Shown piece by piece: positions 45,982 through 57,346 of a stretch of DNA of 64,000 nt. Positions within the stretch are counted from its first letter, which is position 1, and every line of letters starts with the position of its first letter. The notes beneath the pieces are model-generated. The model was not told the origin of the DNA and made no database searches. It saw only the letters and a program-made list of their open reading frames with translations. The DNA comes from Gnetum montanum. Its lineage: Eukaryota > Streptophyta > Gnetopsida > Gnetales > Gnetaceae. A program made the translations under genes and the position numbers. The stretch spans positions 441,974-505,973 of the forward strand of contig MNCI01022206.1 in the NCBI GenBank assembly GCA_015680685.1, given 5' to 3'.

Positions 45982-46182
45982 ACCCCCCACTATTTTAATA
46001 ACCATAGCCTAATTTTCTCATGATAACCATGGCCTAAATTTATCATGATAACTATGGTCGACATTCTCCCACTTGGAGATTTTGATTGAGGATCAATCAT
46101 ATCTCCACACCATCCTTTCTACCTTACCATTCTATGTTGCTTATGCTTTTGCTAGGTCATATGAGCATCTATTCCAATACTC

Positions 46183-46915
46183 TCATCCAAGATTTTCCAT
46201 GTACCAACTGAACGCTCGCACTACTTGTGCAATGTCTAGTCTTATACAAATCATAGTGAACATTAGGCTTCCCATTGCTGATGCATATGATACTCGAGAC
46301 ATGTCATTCCTCTCTACTTCATTGCTAGGATACATCTTAGAGGATAACTTGAAATTAATAGGAAGTGGGGTAGAAATTGGCTTATAGTCTTGCATGTTGA
46401 AGTGTCGCAAGATCTTACCCAAGTAGTTTTTCTGAGAAATCCAAATCTTCTTGTTATTTCTATCTTGGTGAACTTTCATCCCTAGAATCTTGTTTGGTGG
46501 TCCCAAGTCTTTCATAACAAATTCCCTAGTCAATTGTGCCTTCAATTCTTGGATTTTCTCTTTGTTGGGGCCTACAACCAACATGTCATTCACATACAAT
46601 AGCAAAATGATGAAATCTTCATCAAACCTCTTAAAATATGTACAAGGGTCTACACTGAGTCTATTGTACCCAAGGCTCATGATATATGAGTCAAATCTCT
46701 TGTACCAACACCTTGGTTCTTGTTTGAGACCATACAGAGATTTGTTCGACCTGCAAACCAAGTTCTCTTTGTCTTCTTCTGCAAAACCTTATGCAAATAT
46801 CACATCTTTGCTGATGACAACCTTGTGGGTAGTGGGATCCCATAGGCAATACCCATTAACTCCATTAGCATACCCTAAGAAGATACATTTCCTAGACTTT
46901 GGGTTCAACTTTGAT
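46183..46915 (-). pseudogene. Copia reverse transcriptase, C-terminal half
   Basis: After the end of the integrase region (NGYCLWDPTTHKVVISKDV) the frame jumps to KSLYGLKQEPRCWYKRFDSY, so the RT fingers and first palm blocks are deleted. The catalytic motif reads YVNDMLVVG, with Asn replacing the second-position Asp of YVDD. Later blocks LGMKVHQDRNNKKIWISQ and YLGKILRHFNM are typical of copia. It is inactive on two counts. Confidence 0.88.
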
Positions 46916-47900
46916 CTTTCTTAGTCATTGTAGATCACATATACAAAACTTCCAAATGTATGGAGATGAGAATAAATAGCTGGCTTACTAGTCCACATTT
47001 CAACTAGTGGTTTTAGATCAATCGCAATTGATGAAGACCGATTGATTAAATAGCAGGAGGTATTGACTGCTTCAGCCCAAAATGACTTGGTTAGATTTGC
47101 AGCCCTCAACATTGATCTTGTTTGTTTTCCAACAAGGTTCTATTCATCCATTTTGCCACTCCATTTTGTTGAGGAGTGTGTTCTGCTGTGAACTACCTCT
47201 TGATGCCTTGTTGAAAAAATGCATCAAATTCATCACTTGTATATTCTCCTCCATTATCCATCCTTAGATACCTGATCCTTTGTTTAGACTCAAGTTCTAC
47301 TTATACTTTAAAAAATTTGAAGATTGAAAAGAAATTTACCTTCCTTTTGATTAGATACACCCAACATCTCTTGGAGTAATCATCAATGAAAGATACAAAG
47401 TATCTTGCTCCTCCTAGGGAAGTGACTAGTGCTTGCCAAACATTAGAGTGCATCAAGTCCAAGATGCCTCTACTCTTAGCTATTGATGCATTGAACTTTA
47501 ATCTATGTTGCTTACTAGTAACACAATGCTCACAAAATGGTAAAGATACCGAATTGAGCCCAGGAAGTAATCTATGTTTAGAGAGAATGTTCAAATCTTG
47601 ATCTGACATATGACCAGGCTTTCGATGCCACAACATAGTTGATTATTCTTCTAAACTAGTTGATGCAACAGAAGACTCTCCCACTTGATGTGTGTTCCCC
47701 AGAAGCATGTACAAATTTGCAGCAACTTTTTCTACCTTCATTACCACAAGTGCACCTTTAGTAGTCTTCAAGTTTCCATTCTCTATATGAGTTTTGCACC
47801 CAACATCATCTAGTTGTCCTAAAGATAATAGATTTTTCTTCAAGCCCTCCACATGTCGTACCTCTTGTATGGTGCAAATAGTGCCATCATACATCTTTAT
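46916..47900 (-). pseudogene. Copia GAG-pre-integrase and integrase
   Basis: LWHRKPGHMSDQDLNILSKH starts the pre-integrase zinc domain, completed by CEHCVTSKQHRLKF. The catalytic core begins with a DLMHSNVWQ region and YFVSFIDDYSKRCWVYLIK. The C-terminal block MLRAANLTKSFWAEAVNTSC lies at 47112-47050 in another frame. The arrangement is standard for copia, and frames are broken by at least one shift. Confidence 0.87.
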
Positions 47901-47987
47901 CTTGATAGTACCACTACTAGCAATTTTGAAAGCATGATCATTTCCTAGGTAAACAGATCCTTCTGAGACCGGTTTGTAGTGATAAAA

Positions 47988-48382
47988 CTATTCTCTCTGA
48001 GAGGTCATGTGCCATGTTGCTCCTGAATCCAAGATCCAAGCATCAGTGAGATTCTGTTTGCCTTGAGCAATAGTTGCCTCATTGTATAGAACATCATCAT
48101 CATATGAGGTACTTGTGACGTTCCCTTGAGGATTCTTTTCATTACTCTTCTTGTTCCAACACTCCTTCTTCAAGTGTCCTCTCTTGCCACAGTTGTAGCA
48201 AGTAATGTTTTTCTTTTTTGCAATAGTTGAAAGAACCCCATCTGCTAGTGCCAAGTGTAAATTGGCGGCCTTTCTCCAATAGCCACTAGACAATTATCTT
48301 TACACAAAATTGCCTGTATCTTCATTTTCCACAATGTGAAGTTGCTTCCATTGAACTTCTCTATTTCATACTTGCTAGCCAT
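47988..48382 (-). pseudogene. Copia gag and protease, internally deleted
   Basis: Gag starts at 48382 with MASKYEIEKFNGSNFTLWK. After about 40 codons it jumps to LHLALADGVLSTIAKKK and directly to the zinc knuckle CYNCGKRGHLKKEC. Most of the capsid region is therefore missing. The protease active site follows as AWILDSGATWHMTS with an intact DSG. A frame change lies near 48290. Confidence 0.88.
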
Positions 48383-48447
48383 TCTGTAAAATTTGTATGC
48401 ACAATCTGCAACACTTCCATGGACTAGGAATGTGGCTTCGATACCAT

Positions 48448-48825
48448 TGTTAGTAGATGTGGTAGCAAAATATGAAATGAGATGAAAATAAAGAGCAATG
48501 GACATGAATCTTTTACGTGGAAAAGCCTCAAAGTGGAAAAAAAACCACAGGCAAATGTAGAAGGATCTTATTATCAAAAATGGGGATAATAACCTTCTCT
48601 CTTCATCACAAGGAGAGAACAAGAAGAAGCCTCTCTCTCATGCAATAGAAGAAGAATGTAAGAGCGGGATGGAAAGGGGATGTATGTGATGGATATGAAT
48701 TAGGTGAGGGAGGTCCCTTTTATATTGGTGAAGGGGTCCTTAAATAACTAATGATAACCACCCACTATTTTAATAACCATAGCCTAACTTTCTCATAAAA
48801 TTTATCATGATAACTATGGCCAACA
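48448..48825 (-). repeat. Copia right (5') LTR
   Basis: This 378-bp LTR runs from TGTTAGTAGATG to GGCCAACA. It is uninterrupted and supplies the empty-site sequence for the gypsy insertion in its partner. A TATA-like stretch (CAATATAAAAGGGA on the minus strand) lies near 48713-48727. Confidence 0.9.
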
Positions 48826-48879
48826 TTCTACTTGAGAAATGACCAACTTACCGTCCATAAGATTTATATTTATAAACAA

Positions 48880-51240
48880 ATATGTGTTAAGAACGTTTTA
48901 TTAGGGGTGCGCGCTCGTGTCATAGGAGAATTGTCTATGGCTATCATGATGTCTACCCGAGAGTTTAAACGGTCAAAAGCATACATTAGCCATGGGATTG
49001 GATAATCCAAACAATGATATCCAATTAGGATGGAAATTGAGGTGTTGTGGGTGGTAGGCACTGTGACTGACGTTCATACTTAGTCAAAATAATATTTAAT
49101 ATTCAAAGTTGAAACCTGGTTTTATTATCAATTCATATCTTGTATTAATGACGTCTGTTGGCAGCTGCCATGCATTTTGCGTCATTGCTGATGGATCGCT
49201 GCTGGTGCCACGTTACCTTTAACGTTGTTTTGTTTGCTTCTTCCCCTGTCAAAGTCCAATAATGTGGAATCATGTTTATTTTAAAATAAAAACGGAGAAA
49301 CTGAACGTTGAAAAAAGAGCATATAATTAAAAAAGGAAAATGGAATAATGACTGATTGGATCATACATGGTGATATATATGTATATTTAAAGTCGCAATG
49401 AAAAGAGAGAGGATCAACAGTGAACGGGATATAAATGCCAGTGGCAATACTCATTTTAGCAAGTCTTGAAAGTAGAAAGAGGAATAGTTAAAGGTATCGT
49501 GATGAATTACAGTAGTTTTTGGTTTGTAAAAAAGGATGACAATATGATTACAGTTTTCGCCTTTATCTGCTTTGTACAATAAGGATTCAATGATTTCAAT
49601 CCATCTTTGATGCTTATCCCAAAACAGATGAAATAAAGCTACCATCAGATTCTGATTTGTGACAGCAACAGCCGTTTCAAGATGAACCCAACACAACCAT
49701 GCTGCTTTTACTTTTCCTGTGACCTGATAAACTTTATCACCAGCTCCCAAATTCCAGAGATTTGGTATTCCTTGTGATGTGTGCAATAAAATATTGGCTG
49801 ACGCATCATATGCATGGGTCCTTGCCTTGTCTCCCTCTTTGTTTTGGCATGTCCAGAGACCAGAGCCCACAAACCACCACCACGAATGCATGCTCATCTT
49901 GCTAAGCTTACTAGCTGAGCCAAGTTGGGTAAGGGTAGGTTCGATCAATGTTACCAGACTTGTAGAGTTTCAGTGAGTACTCACAGAGTTCCCGGTTTTG
50001 TGAAGAAAACGGGTCACTTGCTACTTACCAGCCCAATTGAAATTTGGACTATTTTAAAAGATTAAAAACGGTGAAAATTGAAACATATACAGGTTGACCC
50101 GAGTTTTGACCAAGTCTTCCGAGTAACGCATCCAGTGCGTTTATTTCTGAAAGAACCAGTGACTCCCATAGTCCAAGTCTGGTAATACTAAGTTCCATGA
50201 GGGAAAGCTTAACCTCTTCTGGAATGATTGCACCTGGAATCTTCTCTTCCACTTAAGAAACAATCACCTTATTTAATTACATAACTATTTCTGATTATTC
50301 TTATTCCAAATCAAATCCACTTGTAGAATTGCATGATGTTGTCCTGCTGTGAAAATGATCCTGGTCACACCACTAACAGCAGTTGCACATGAATGACAGC
50401 GATGGGGTCTGTGGTGCATGATGCTGTCTTGCCCTGAAATTGATTTGAGAAGAAGAAGCAGCCGTCCGTGGTTCAAGTTAGAGGCCACTCTGAAGAAGAT
50501 GAAGACACCATTCAATTTGACAAAAGCAAAAACTTATCCTATGTAAAATGATTCCTTCTCCTGTTCATGTTTGCTTTCACAGGATTGTGGATTTTTATTT
50601 TACCTTGAAAGGTGGATAATCACTTGCATGATGGCCAAGTAGGTCTAAGCCAAATTCTACATTAGCTACATCTAATCTTAAATCCAAACTTAGATACATT
50701 CTTCTTCTTTTTTTCTCATAAAAAAGTTCAATGGTCATCCTGTTAAGGCTGCCTAGGCAAGGTTCACATAGGGAGGCTCAATGCTCACCAAAATGCTTAA
50801 CGCTAGCTTACAAAGGCAAGGTCCTTGGAGGATAGGCGGCTGAATGAGAGTGTGATCTCTCTTTTAGGAGCTACACCCAGAGTCCAACCCAAATCTTAAG
50901 ACTTGAAAAACAAACATCTTACTCTCACTTCAAATAATAACCCTTAAGATAAATTCATTTCCTAGTGATAATAATGTAAAGATAGATTCATTTTGCATTT
51001 TCTTGGTTTTTATTGTTGAGAAGTGAATGATAAAAATAAATAGCTAAGATTGAAGGTAGTGCAGACATGTTTTTTCAAAGTAAGGATAAATTCCCCATTC
51101 AGCCAGCTATGCAAAGTTGATGTGGAAAGCTTTATGCATGGTAAGTTTTTTGTTTTTCTACCTTTGGGTACTAATTTATGTTCAGGGTGTGGGTTATTGG
51201 ATTTCGAGTTCATTTCTCCATCTTGGCTCAAAGGTATTAG
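48880..51240. repeat. Segmental duplication, copy 2
   Basis: Colinear with 28925-31095 (see that entry). The TATA-like GATATAAAT is at 49428-49436. One minus-strand frame of 165 codons (49948-49451) is open here, but in copy 1 the equivalent frame is shifted and broken, so coding is doubtful. Copy 2 has about 60 extra bases near 50440-50510. The outer copia insertion lies just to its left. Confidence 0.85.
50755..50935 (+). repeat. SINE-like repeat family 2 copy inside duplication copy 2
   Basis: The order AATGCTCACCAAAATGC, AAGGCAAGGTCCTTGGAGGA, GGCTGAATGAGAG and CCAACCCAAATCTTAAGACTTG matches the family 2 layout seen at 36520-36785. It occupies a position without an obvious counterpart in copy 1, so it may have inserted after the duplication. 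Confidence 0.5.
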
Positions 51241-52486
51241 TAAAACTTTTTTGTATTGACATGATTATTTTGGCATATATAAAATATAAGCTCTTAGGTA
51301 ACATATATAATCCTCAATTGCTCACAATGGAGCCCAAGCTCAAGGCAAGACATTTATAAGAAATTCTTCTAACTTTTCTCATGTGCTCTCCCTTGCCTTT
51401 TGCTCAGCTTCCTTACAAAAGCTCTCTTCCCTCAAGAGCTCTCTCTCTTTTCCTCTATTGGGATGTTTGGTCTTTATCATTTGCACTTCAGCCCTTGGCA
51501 CTTCAGAAATTGGTATTGCGGTCCTTAGCACTATGTCACTTGGCACTACAACCCTTGACACTTCAACACTTGTCACTGCGGCACTTGGCACTGTGACCCT
51601 AACAATGTTGAACTACACCAATATTTATAAGCAACCAGAAGATAAGAATCCTAGAAACCTGTCCTCAATTGAACTTAAGATTTTTTAGATGTTTATCAAG
51701 TCTTCTCATATTTTTCCCAATCATTTCCATCTTGCTTTGGTTATTTCCCGAATTGGAATAGGTGTTTTTAGAAGTTTCTCCATTCATTTGGGTCATCTTT
51801 GGCTTTGTTGGGATGTCTCCTGTGAAAACCTAGCTTTCAAGAGAGATGTATATTATTTTTGGTAGGCGTCTACTCTGGTCTTGGGACATGTACACTTCAC
51901 CAAATTTCCCACCTTAAAAAAATGTCATGCTTCATGATCATTCACAAGCTAGAAGGCACCATGCCCTCATGACTCAAGGCCATCACAATAATCATGACTC
52001 CATGCATTACAAACATTAGAAGGAACATCATTTGAGGTTTTGGCTTTGAGCTTTTCCTTCCCATGAAGGCTTGTCCTCATGCTCCACCATGCTTTCTTCA
52101 TTTGATCCTCTCCTTGGAATGCTTTCCTTGTATCCCCATGATGACTCAAAGCTTCAATAAATAAAGAATAACAAAAAGAAAAAGGATAAGGCTTTCTTAA
52201 CCCGACATCCTTTCTTTACTTCTTTTTCCTCTTCTTCACCTTCTTCTTCTTGGTGTTTGGAAGACTATCACTTAGCTTCCTTTCATCACCACCATGTAGA
52301 TTACCTTCACGCTGCACTTCCATTTTACAACTAAGACAATCAAATCCATCATAACACTTTACAAATTTTTCATTGCTATAATCAATAGCAAATATCTCCA
52401 AATTCTAGAAAATCATATCATTATCAATGTCTTTACTTACATCAATAATGACCTTCTCACAAGGACTATCCCAATAGCCATCATCA

Positions 52487-53638
52487 TCAAATTTCATTAT
52501 TAGTCTTCCTCTTACTAACAATGGCATCAAAAGTCACAACATGACTCTCAATCCCATCATAATCATCACAATGATCATGATGCTCATCATTACCTTTGAA
52601 CAAATCACTAGCAAGCTGAAGTGAAAAATTAGAATCCATCACACTAGCTTCAACATGAGAGACATTACTACCATTAACAAGGTCAAGCTCACTATTACTT
52701 ACCTCTTCATGGCTTCTTCCATTCATTTTTTGTTCAACTTGATCTTCAAGATTTCATTGTCTAATCTCATCAAAGCTTGGAGTTTCAAGATTCCAAATCA
52801 GAGTTCCCAATTCAAATGGCTTCTCCTCTTCAAGGGAATCATCAACAAGCTCTTAATCCCACATTGGAGGTACCAACTCAAAAGGTAAACTCTCCTCCAT
52901 AGTTTTAACATCAGTTTCATCAAAAACATCATTAAAACAATTATTCTTCCACATACCTTGACTAGAAGACTCACCTCTTTCCCATGAGATTGTCTTAACT
53001 TGAATTAGAATCTCCTTTCCTTTGCCACAAGGTGTAGAAAAATTGCAAAAAGAATATCTAGCATACCTTCTAGTGCTACCCTTGATCCTCCTTGAAGAAG
53101 TCCCTTGATCTTTACCACTCTCTTGGCTTTGATCCTTTACCTTCCATGACTTATAAGGTAGAAACTCTTCTTGATCAACCGCATACACCATCTTAGACTT
53201 TGAAGACCTCTTGGCCCCTTTTATGAATCTCTTAGTTCCCTCCCTTGAAACCCTTGAGTATTAAGCACTCCTTTGCTCAATAAGAGATACTTGAAAACTC
53301 CTTTTCTCATTGATCTCTAATTCATCAGACCCCTCATCTTCCTTTCCTTCTAGATAGCTAGAAGATATTCTATAAATTCTCCTCAAAAAATTTCCCATGT
53401 TTGTCTTGAATTTCTCCATATTCCTTTCTGAAGTTTTTGTAAAATCTTGGTGCTTGTGGACCTTTACTTTGGGAAGAACTTCTTGCATTTTAGCCACAAA
53501 AGCTTTAAAGTAGTTCTTAAACTTTTGAAGCTCTTGTCTAAGTTCTTGATTTCTTTTCTTCCTTAGAGTCATACCTACAACAACAAGAATGATATCCAAA
53601 AGAAAACACACAAATATCCACAAAAATGTTTCTTTCAT
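52487..53638 (-). pseudogene. Novel ORF of the small LTR element: signal-anchor plus charged protein
   Basis: One frame of 384 codons starts 53 bp from the primer site and has only three internal stops (TAA, TAA, TGA, each one C-to-T step from CAA or CGA) and no frameshift. The N terminus has a hydrophobic segment (about residues 5-23, FLWIFVCFLLDIILVVVGM) followed by basic residues, as in a signal anchor. A Lys/Glu-rich possible coiled coil follows (residues 25-95). The middle is Ser/Lys/Arg-rich and the C terminus acidic and His-rich. I see no gag or zinc knuckle and do not recognise the family. Confidence 0.65.
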
Positions 53639-53690
53639 TCAAAGAAAACATCAAGCTTCAACATAGAAGTGTGGAAATCTCCAAGACTTT

Positions 53691-53702
53691 GCTCTGATAC
53701 CA
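53691..53702 (-). promoter_or_regulatory. Initiator-Met primer-binding site
   Basis: On the minus strand TGGTATCAGAGC lies three bases inside the 5' LTR end. It is the standard primer site for reverse transcription in many plant LTR elements and fixes the element's orientation. Confidence 0.92.
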
Positions 53703-54689
53703 ATTTGGTGTAGTGGTTGCACCTAAATATAGCCCAATAGGATCCAAACCACAACTCCCAAGTAGATATATATTATAAAATAAGAATAACACAACAAAAT
53801 TGAGAAAATCTCCCTTATATTAATATAATTCTTAAAATACATAGAAAATACATCAAAGATGAGGAGCTAAGCTCAACTCACAACTCTCCCAAGGATCTTA
53901 GAGGCCACACTTGTCCTCTCTTAATCCTTAATTGCTCACAATGGAGCCCAAGCTCAAGACAAGATACGTATAAGAGATTCTCCTAAGCTCTCTCAAGTGC
54001 TCTCCCTTGCCTTTCATTTAACTTCCTTGCACAATCTCTCTTCCCTCAAGAGCTCTCTCTCTTGCCCTCTATTGAAATGTTTGGCCTTCAGCATTTGCAC
54101 TTTGGCCCTTGGCACTTCAACACTTTTCATTGTGGTCCTTGGCACTATTGTACTTGGCACTACAACCATTAGTACTTTAGCACTTGGAACTGCAGCCCTA
54201 ACACTAGTGAATTACATCAATATTTATAAGCAACCAAATGATAAGATCCCTAGAAACCTTTCCTCAACTCAACTTGAGATTCTTTAAATGTTTTTCAGGT
54301 CTTATGACATTCTCCTCAGTTATTTCCATCTTGCTTTGGCTATTTCTAGAATTGGAATGCCCATTTTCAAAATTTTCCTCATGCGTCTGGGTCATCTTTG
54401 GCTTTGCTGGGACATCTCCTATGAAAACCTAGCTTTTAAGAGAGACATCTAATATTTTTGGTAGATGTCTACTCTAGCCTTGGGATGTTTACACTTTAGG
54501 GAAGATGTCTTTGGGAAGACATCTATCCTATAGGTGCCAAAAATAAAATTGCTTATTTTGATGCTTGGAGCCTTTGGATGCCTCTCAACAAGTTACCATA
54601 GATCCTAGAACACCTTGAACTCATCAAAATGAGCCAAAAACATCTCCAAACATGCCAAAACATCCAAGAATCATGCTTACCGAAATCAA

Positions 54690-56183
54690 CACAAAATGGC
54701 ACATAACATGTAGGGTAGAACAACGGGATCAAAAGAGGTGTCCCTATACCAGTTAGTTATTAATAGAAACTCCTTATGTAAAATATAATGTTTCCAATGT
54801 TTAATGGTCTAAAGTATAGTATACAATTCTTTCTCATAAATACTATATTTCTTTCTAGATTTATTGAGCTTGTCAGAAAATTGCTATTGGCCTCCCTTCT
54901 TGGAGTAAAACTCCTCCAATTACTAGCCCATTAGCATTCACCTCCACTTGAAAGAGTTTGCCAAAATTTGGAATTGCAAGTATAGACTCATTTGTAATTT
55001 GTTCCTTTAATAAATCAAAACTCCCTTGCATCTTATCATACTACCTAAAGCTTTGTTTCTTCTTCGAGAAAGCAAGCAAAGACCATTAAATCCCACTAAA
55101 GTTTGTAATGAATCTCCTATAAAATCTTTCCAATCCAAGAAAGAAATGTACCTCACCAATATTCTATGGAGTAGATCACTCCTTGATCACCTTGGTTATC
55201 TTTACCTTCACTTTTTGTTTAAAAAAAAAATCACATGTCCCAAGTATATGATCTCTTTCTTTAATAAGTTGCATTTCTTGGTGTTGATCACCAATTGTGC
55301 CTCATCCAATTTTGGGAACACCATCCTAAAATGATCGATGTGCTTCTCCTCATTAGACATATACACTAAGATGTCAGTAAAAAAAATAATGCAACCTTTC
55401 CTAGTTAACTCCTTACACACATCATGCATCAATCTCATGAATGTAGTAGCTACATTTATAAAACCAAATGATATCACAAACCATTCAAATAAGTCATCAA
55501 AAGTCTTAAACATTGTCTTCCATTCATCTCTCAATTTGATTTTAATTTAATGATATATGCTTTTAAATCAAATTTTTCAAATATAATTTCATGAATAATA
55601 CTATCAAAATTATCATCCATTCTTGGAATGGAAAAATAATACCTTAGAGTGATCCTATTCACTACTCCTAAGTTAATGCACATCCTACATTCTTCACTTT
55701 TATTCTTTAAAACTAGCACCACTTGAACTATATAACATGAAATGAATTCCCTTACAAATCCATTTGCAAGTAGCTTATTCACTTGCTCTTGTAATTCTAC
55801 ACTTTGATTTGGTATCATCTAGAATGCTCTTTGATTTAGAATTCTAGTCCCTAGTATAAACTTAATTTGGTGCTACACATTTGTCATTTGTGGTAAACCA
55901 TCTAATTTTCCCTTGATGACATTTGGGAATTAGTTGGCAATTCCCTTAATTGCTACTAGAAGATTACATTCCCCAACCATGCTTGATGCAATTGTGGACA
56001 CCTTACAAATCCAAGAGATATTTCATCATGCTTCTTGATGTATTCCATCTTACCAAGATGTTTCTAATGATGCATTGAATGAGGATTGATTCATCGTTTG
56101 CTCAACTGTCATTGGAATTAATTCATGAATTCCATATTCTTTAGAAATTAATTATACATTCTTGGCATCATCAAATTTAATAC
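54690..56183 (-). pseudogene. Ty3/gypsy RT fragment, chromovirus-like
   Basis: On the minus strand, RT blocks are QVNKLLANGFVREFISCY, CRMCINLGVVNRIT, YYFSIPRMDD, then DEWKTMFKTFDDLFEWFVIS and the palm motif FFTDILVYMS, with Thr in place of the first catalytic Asp. An RNase H start (FGKLFQVEVNANGLVIGG) follows near 54960-54900. The wording is of the Reina/CRM/Tekay type rather than Athila. Integrase and LTRs are absent, and element B interrupts it at 56184. Confidence 0.82.
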
Positions 56184-57176
56184 TGATGAGTAGTGAGGTG
56201 CCCCTATAGCCAATTGATGAGTGGCAAGGTACCCCTACACTCAACCATATGAAATGAGCGTAGCATGCGCGATCCGGTCGAACTCTGCAGACGGACTAGT
56301 TGTTGCACCTAGACAGTTATCCTTAGGTCGTAGTTCACTGTCTTCCCACCTAGACTAGTATTGTATTTGTCACGTATGGTTTAGTCTAGATGAGGTGTAT
56401 GATGTGTTCCTAATTCTAACGCTACTCCTGAAGGCAGTGGAAAATAATATTAACTAAGCTAAGCTAGGAGGAAAACGGTAAGAAAATTAATCTAGCCTAA
56501 GTGCAACGAGCAATTGATTCCTTGATTAACCATACACATCTTGGACCTCGTGCACTACTACCACTGGGATTACCAAGTGCAGATCCTAGGTATGCCACTG
56601 GGCTACCAAGTAGTCACACTTAATGCTTGTAATCAAGTCGCACTCGTGCTACGTTACTAGCCTAAGTGTGATGAGCAACCAATTCCTTGACTAACCGTAC
56701 ACATCTTGGTGCACAACTACCACTGGGATTACCAAGCGTAGATCCTAGGTACACCATTGGGTTACCAAGTAGTCATACGAAGATGCTCGTAATCAATTCG
56801 TACTCATTCCCTATTATAACAATTAAATAAACAAAGTGACTGCTGCAATGATGAAGTAATCTCGATCTTTATTGCTGGTCATGTGCGTGTCCAAGTACGT
56901 CACACTTGAATAAAGGATGCTGTACAATTACATTTACCACACTGCAGGTAGACACGGGAAAAATAAACTATCTCTGGAGTGGCCAAACTGCCAGAGCTTC
57001 GCTACTTCTAACTCCTATCTAATAACTAACTCTAAACAAGGGAGAGCCGCTTCTTATTTATAGACATTGTGGTGGACTGCGACATCGCGTACGCGATATC
57101 ATGGGGGATGCGATATTGCGATCGACGCGATATCACGTACACGATATCGTGGCTTATGCAATATCACGTCCCATCA
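56184..57176 (-). repeat. Element B 3' LTR
   Basis: On the plus strand it begins TGATGAGTAGTGAGG and ends CACGTCCCATCA. The outer 31 bp (56184-56214) are a near-repeat of the next bases (TGATGAGTGGC from 56215). On the minus strand, U3 starts with a block of GATATC-type palindromes (57170-57080) followed by TATAAATA (57062-57055). It is the same family as the solo LTR at 34226-35080. Confidence 0.88.
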
Positions 57177-57190
57177 TACCCCCACAACTG
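57177..57190 (-). promoter_or_regulatory. Polypurine tract of element B
   Basis: On the minus strand CAGTTGTGGGGGTA abuts the LTR start TGATGGGACG. It is nearly identical to the element A tract, which ties the two elements to one lineage and sets the orientation. Confidence 0.85.
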
Positions 57191-57346
57191 AATAAAAACT
57201 CGTCATCGAGTTACAAGGAGAACAAGCTCCATTGATTACACAGTGGATAGGTATGGGATTATTAACTAGAAAAATAAAAAATGAAATGATGCTGTAGTGT
57301 GGGAAGACACAACATAGAAAAATACTACAACTACAAAAAATAGAAC

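Larger units (their letters stand above)
36786..48825 (-). mobile_element. Ty1/copia retrotransposon carrying a nested gypsy element
   Basis: The outer element is on the minus strand. Its LTRs are 36786-37099 plus 45987-46063 (left, split) and 48448-48825 (right). Perfect target duplications TTCTA flank it at 36781-36785 and 48826-48830. A primer site beside the right LTR reads TGGTATCGAAGC, two bases off the initiator-Met consensus. A purine tract AAGTGGGAGAA abuts the left LTR. Internal order is gag, protease, integrase, RT, as in copia. Deletions in gag and in the first half of RT make it non-autonomous. Confidence 0.92.
51312..54498 (-). mobile_element. Small non-autonomous LTR retrotransposon (iMet PBS)
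   Basis: Left LTR 51312-51899 lacks its outer ~230 bp; right LTR 53706-54498 is complete at 793 bp. On the minus strand the LTR runs from TG-AAGTGT to CTACACCA. The primer site TGGTATCAGAGC (53702-53691) is a perfect 12-base initiator-Met match, and a purine tract AAGGTGGGAAATTTGG abuts the left LTR. The internal region is only 1.8 kb, with no gag, protease, RT or integrase motif. The LTR carries CTTGGCACT-type tandem repeats upstream of TATAAATA. Confidence 0.9.

Noticed and set aside
49451-49948. A 165-codon minus-strand frame in duplication copy 2
   Set aside because: The paralogous sequence at 29660-29870 has indels that shift and break the frame, and no domain is recognisable. Chance openness is more likely than a gene.
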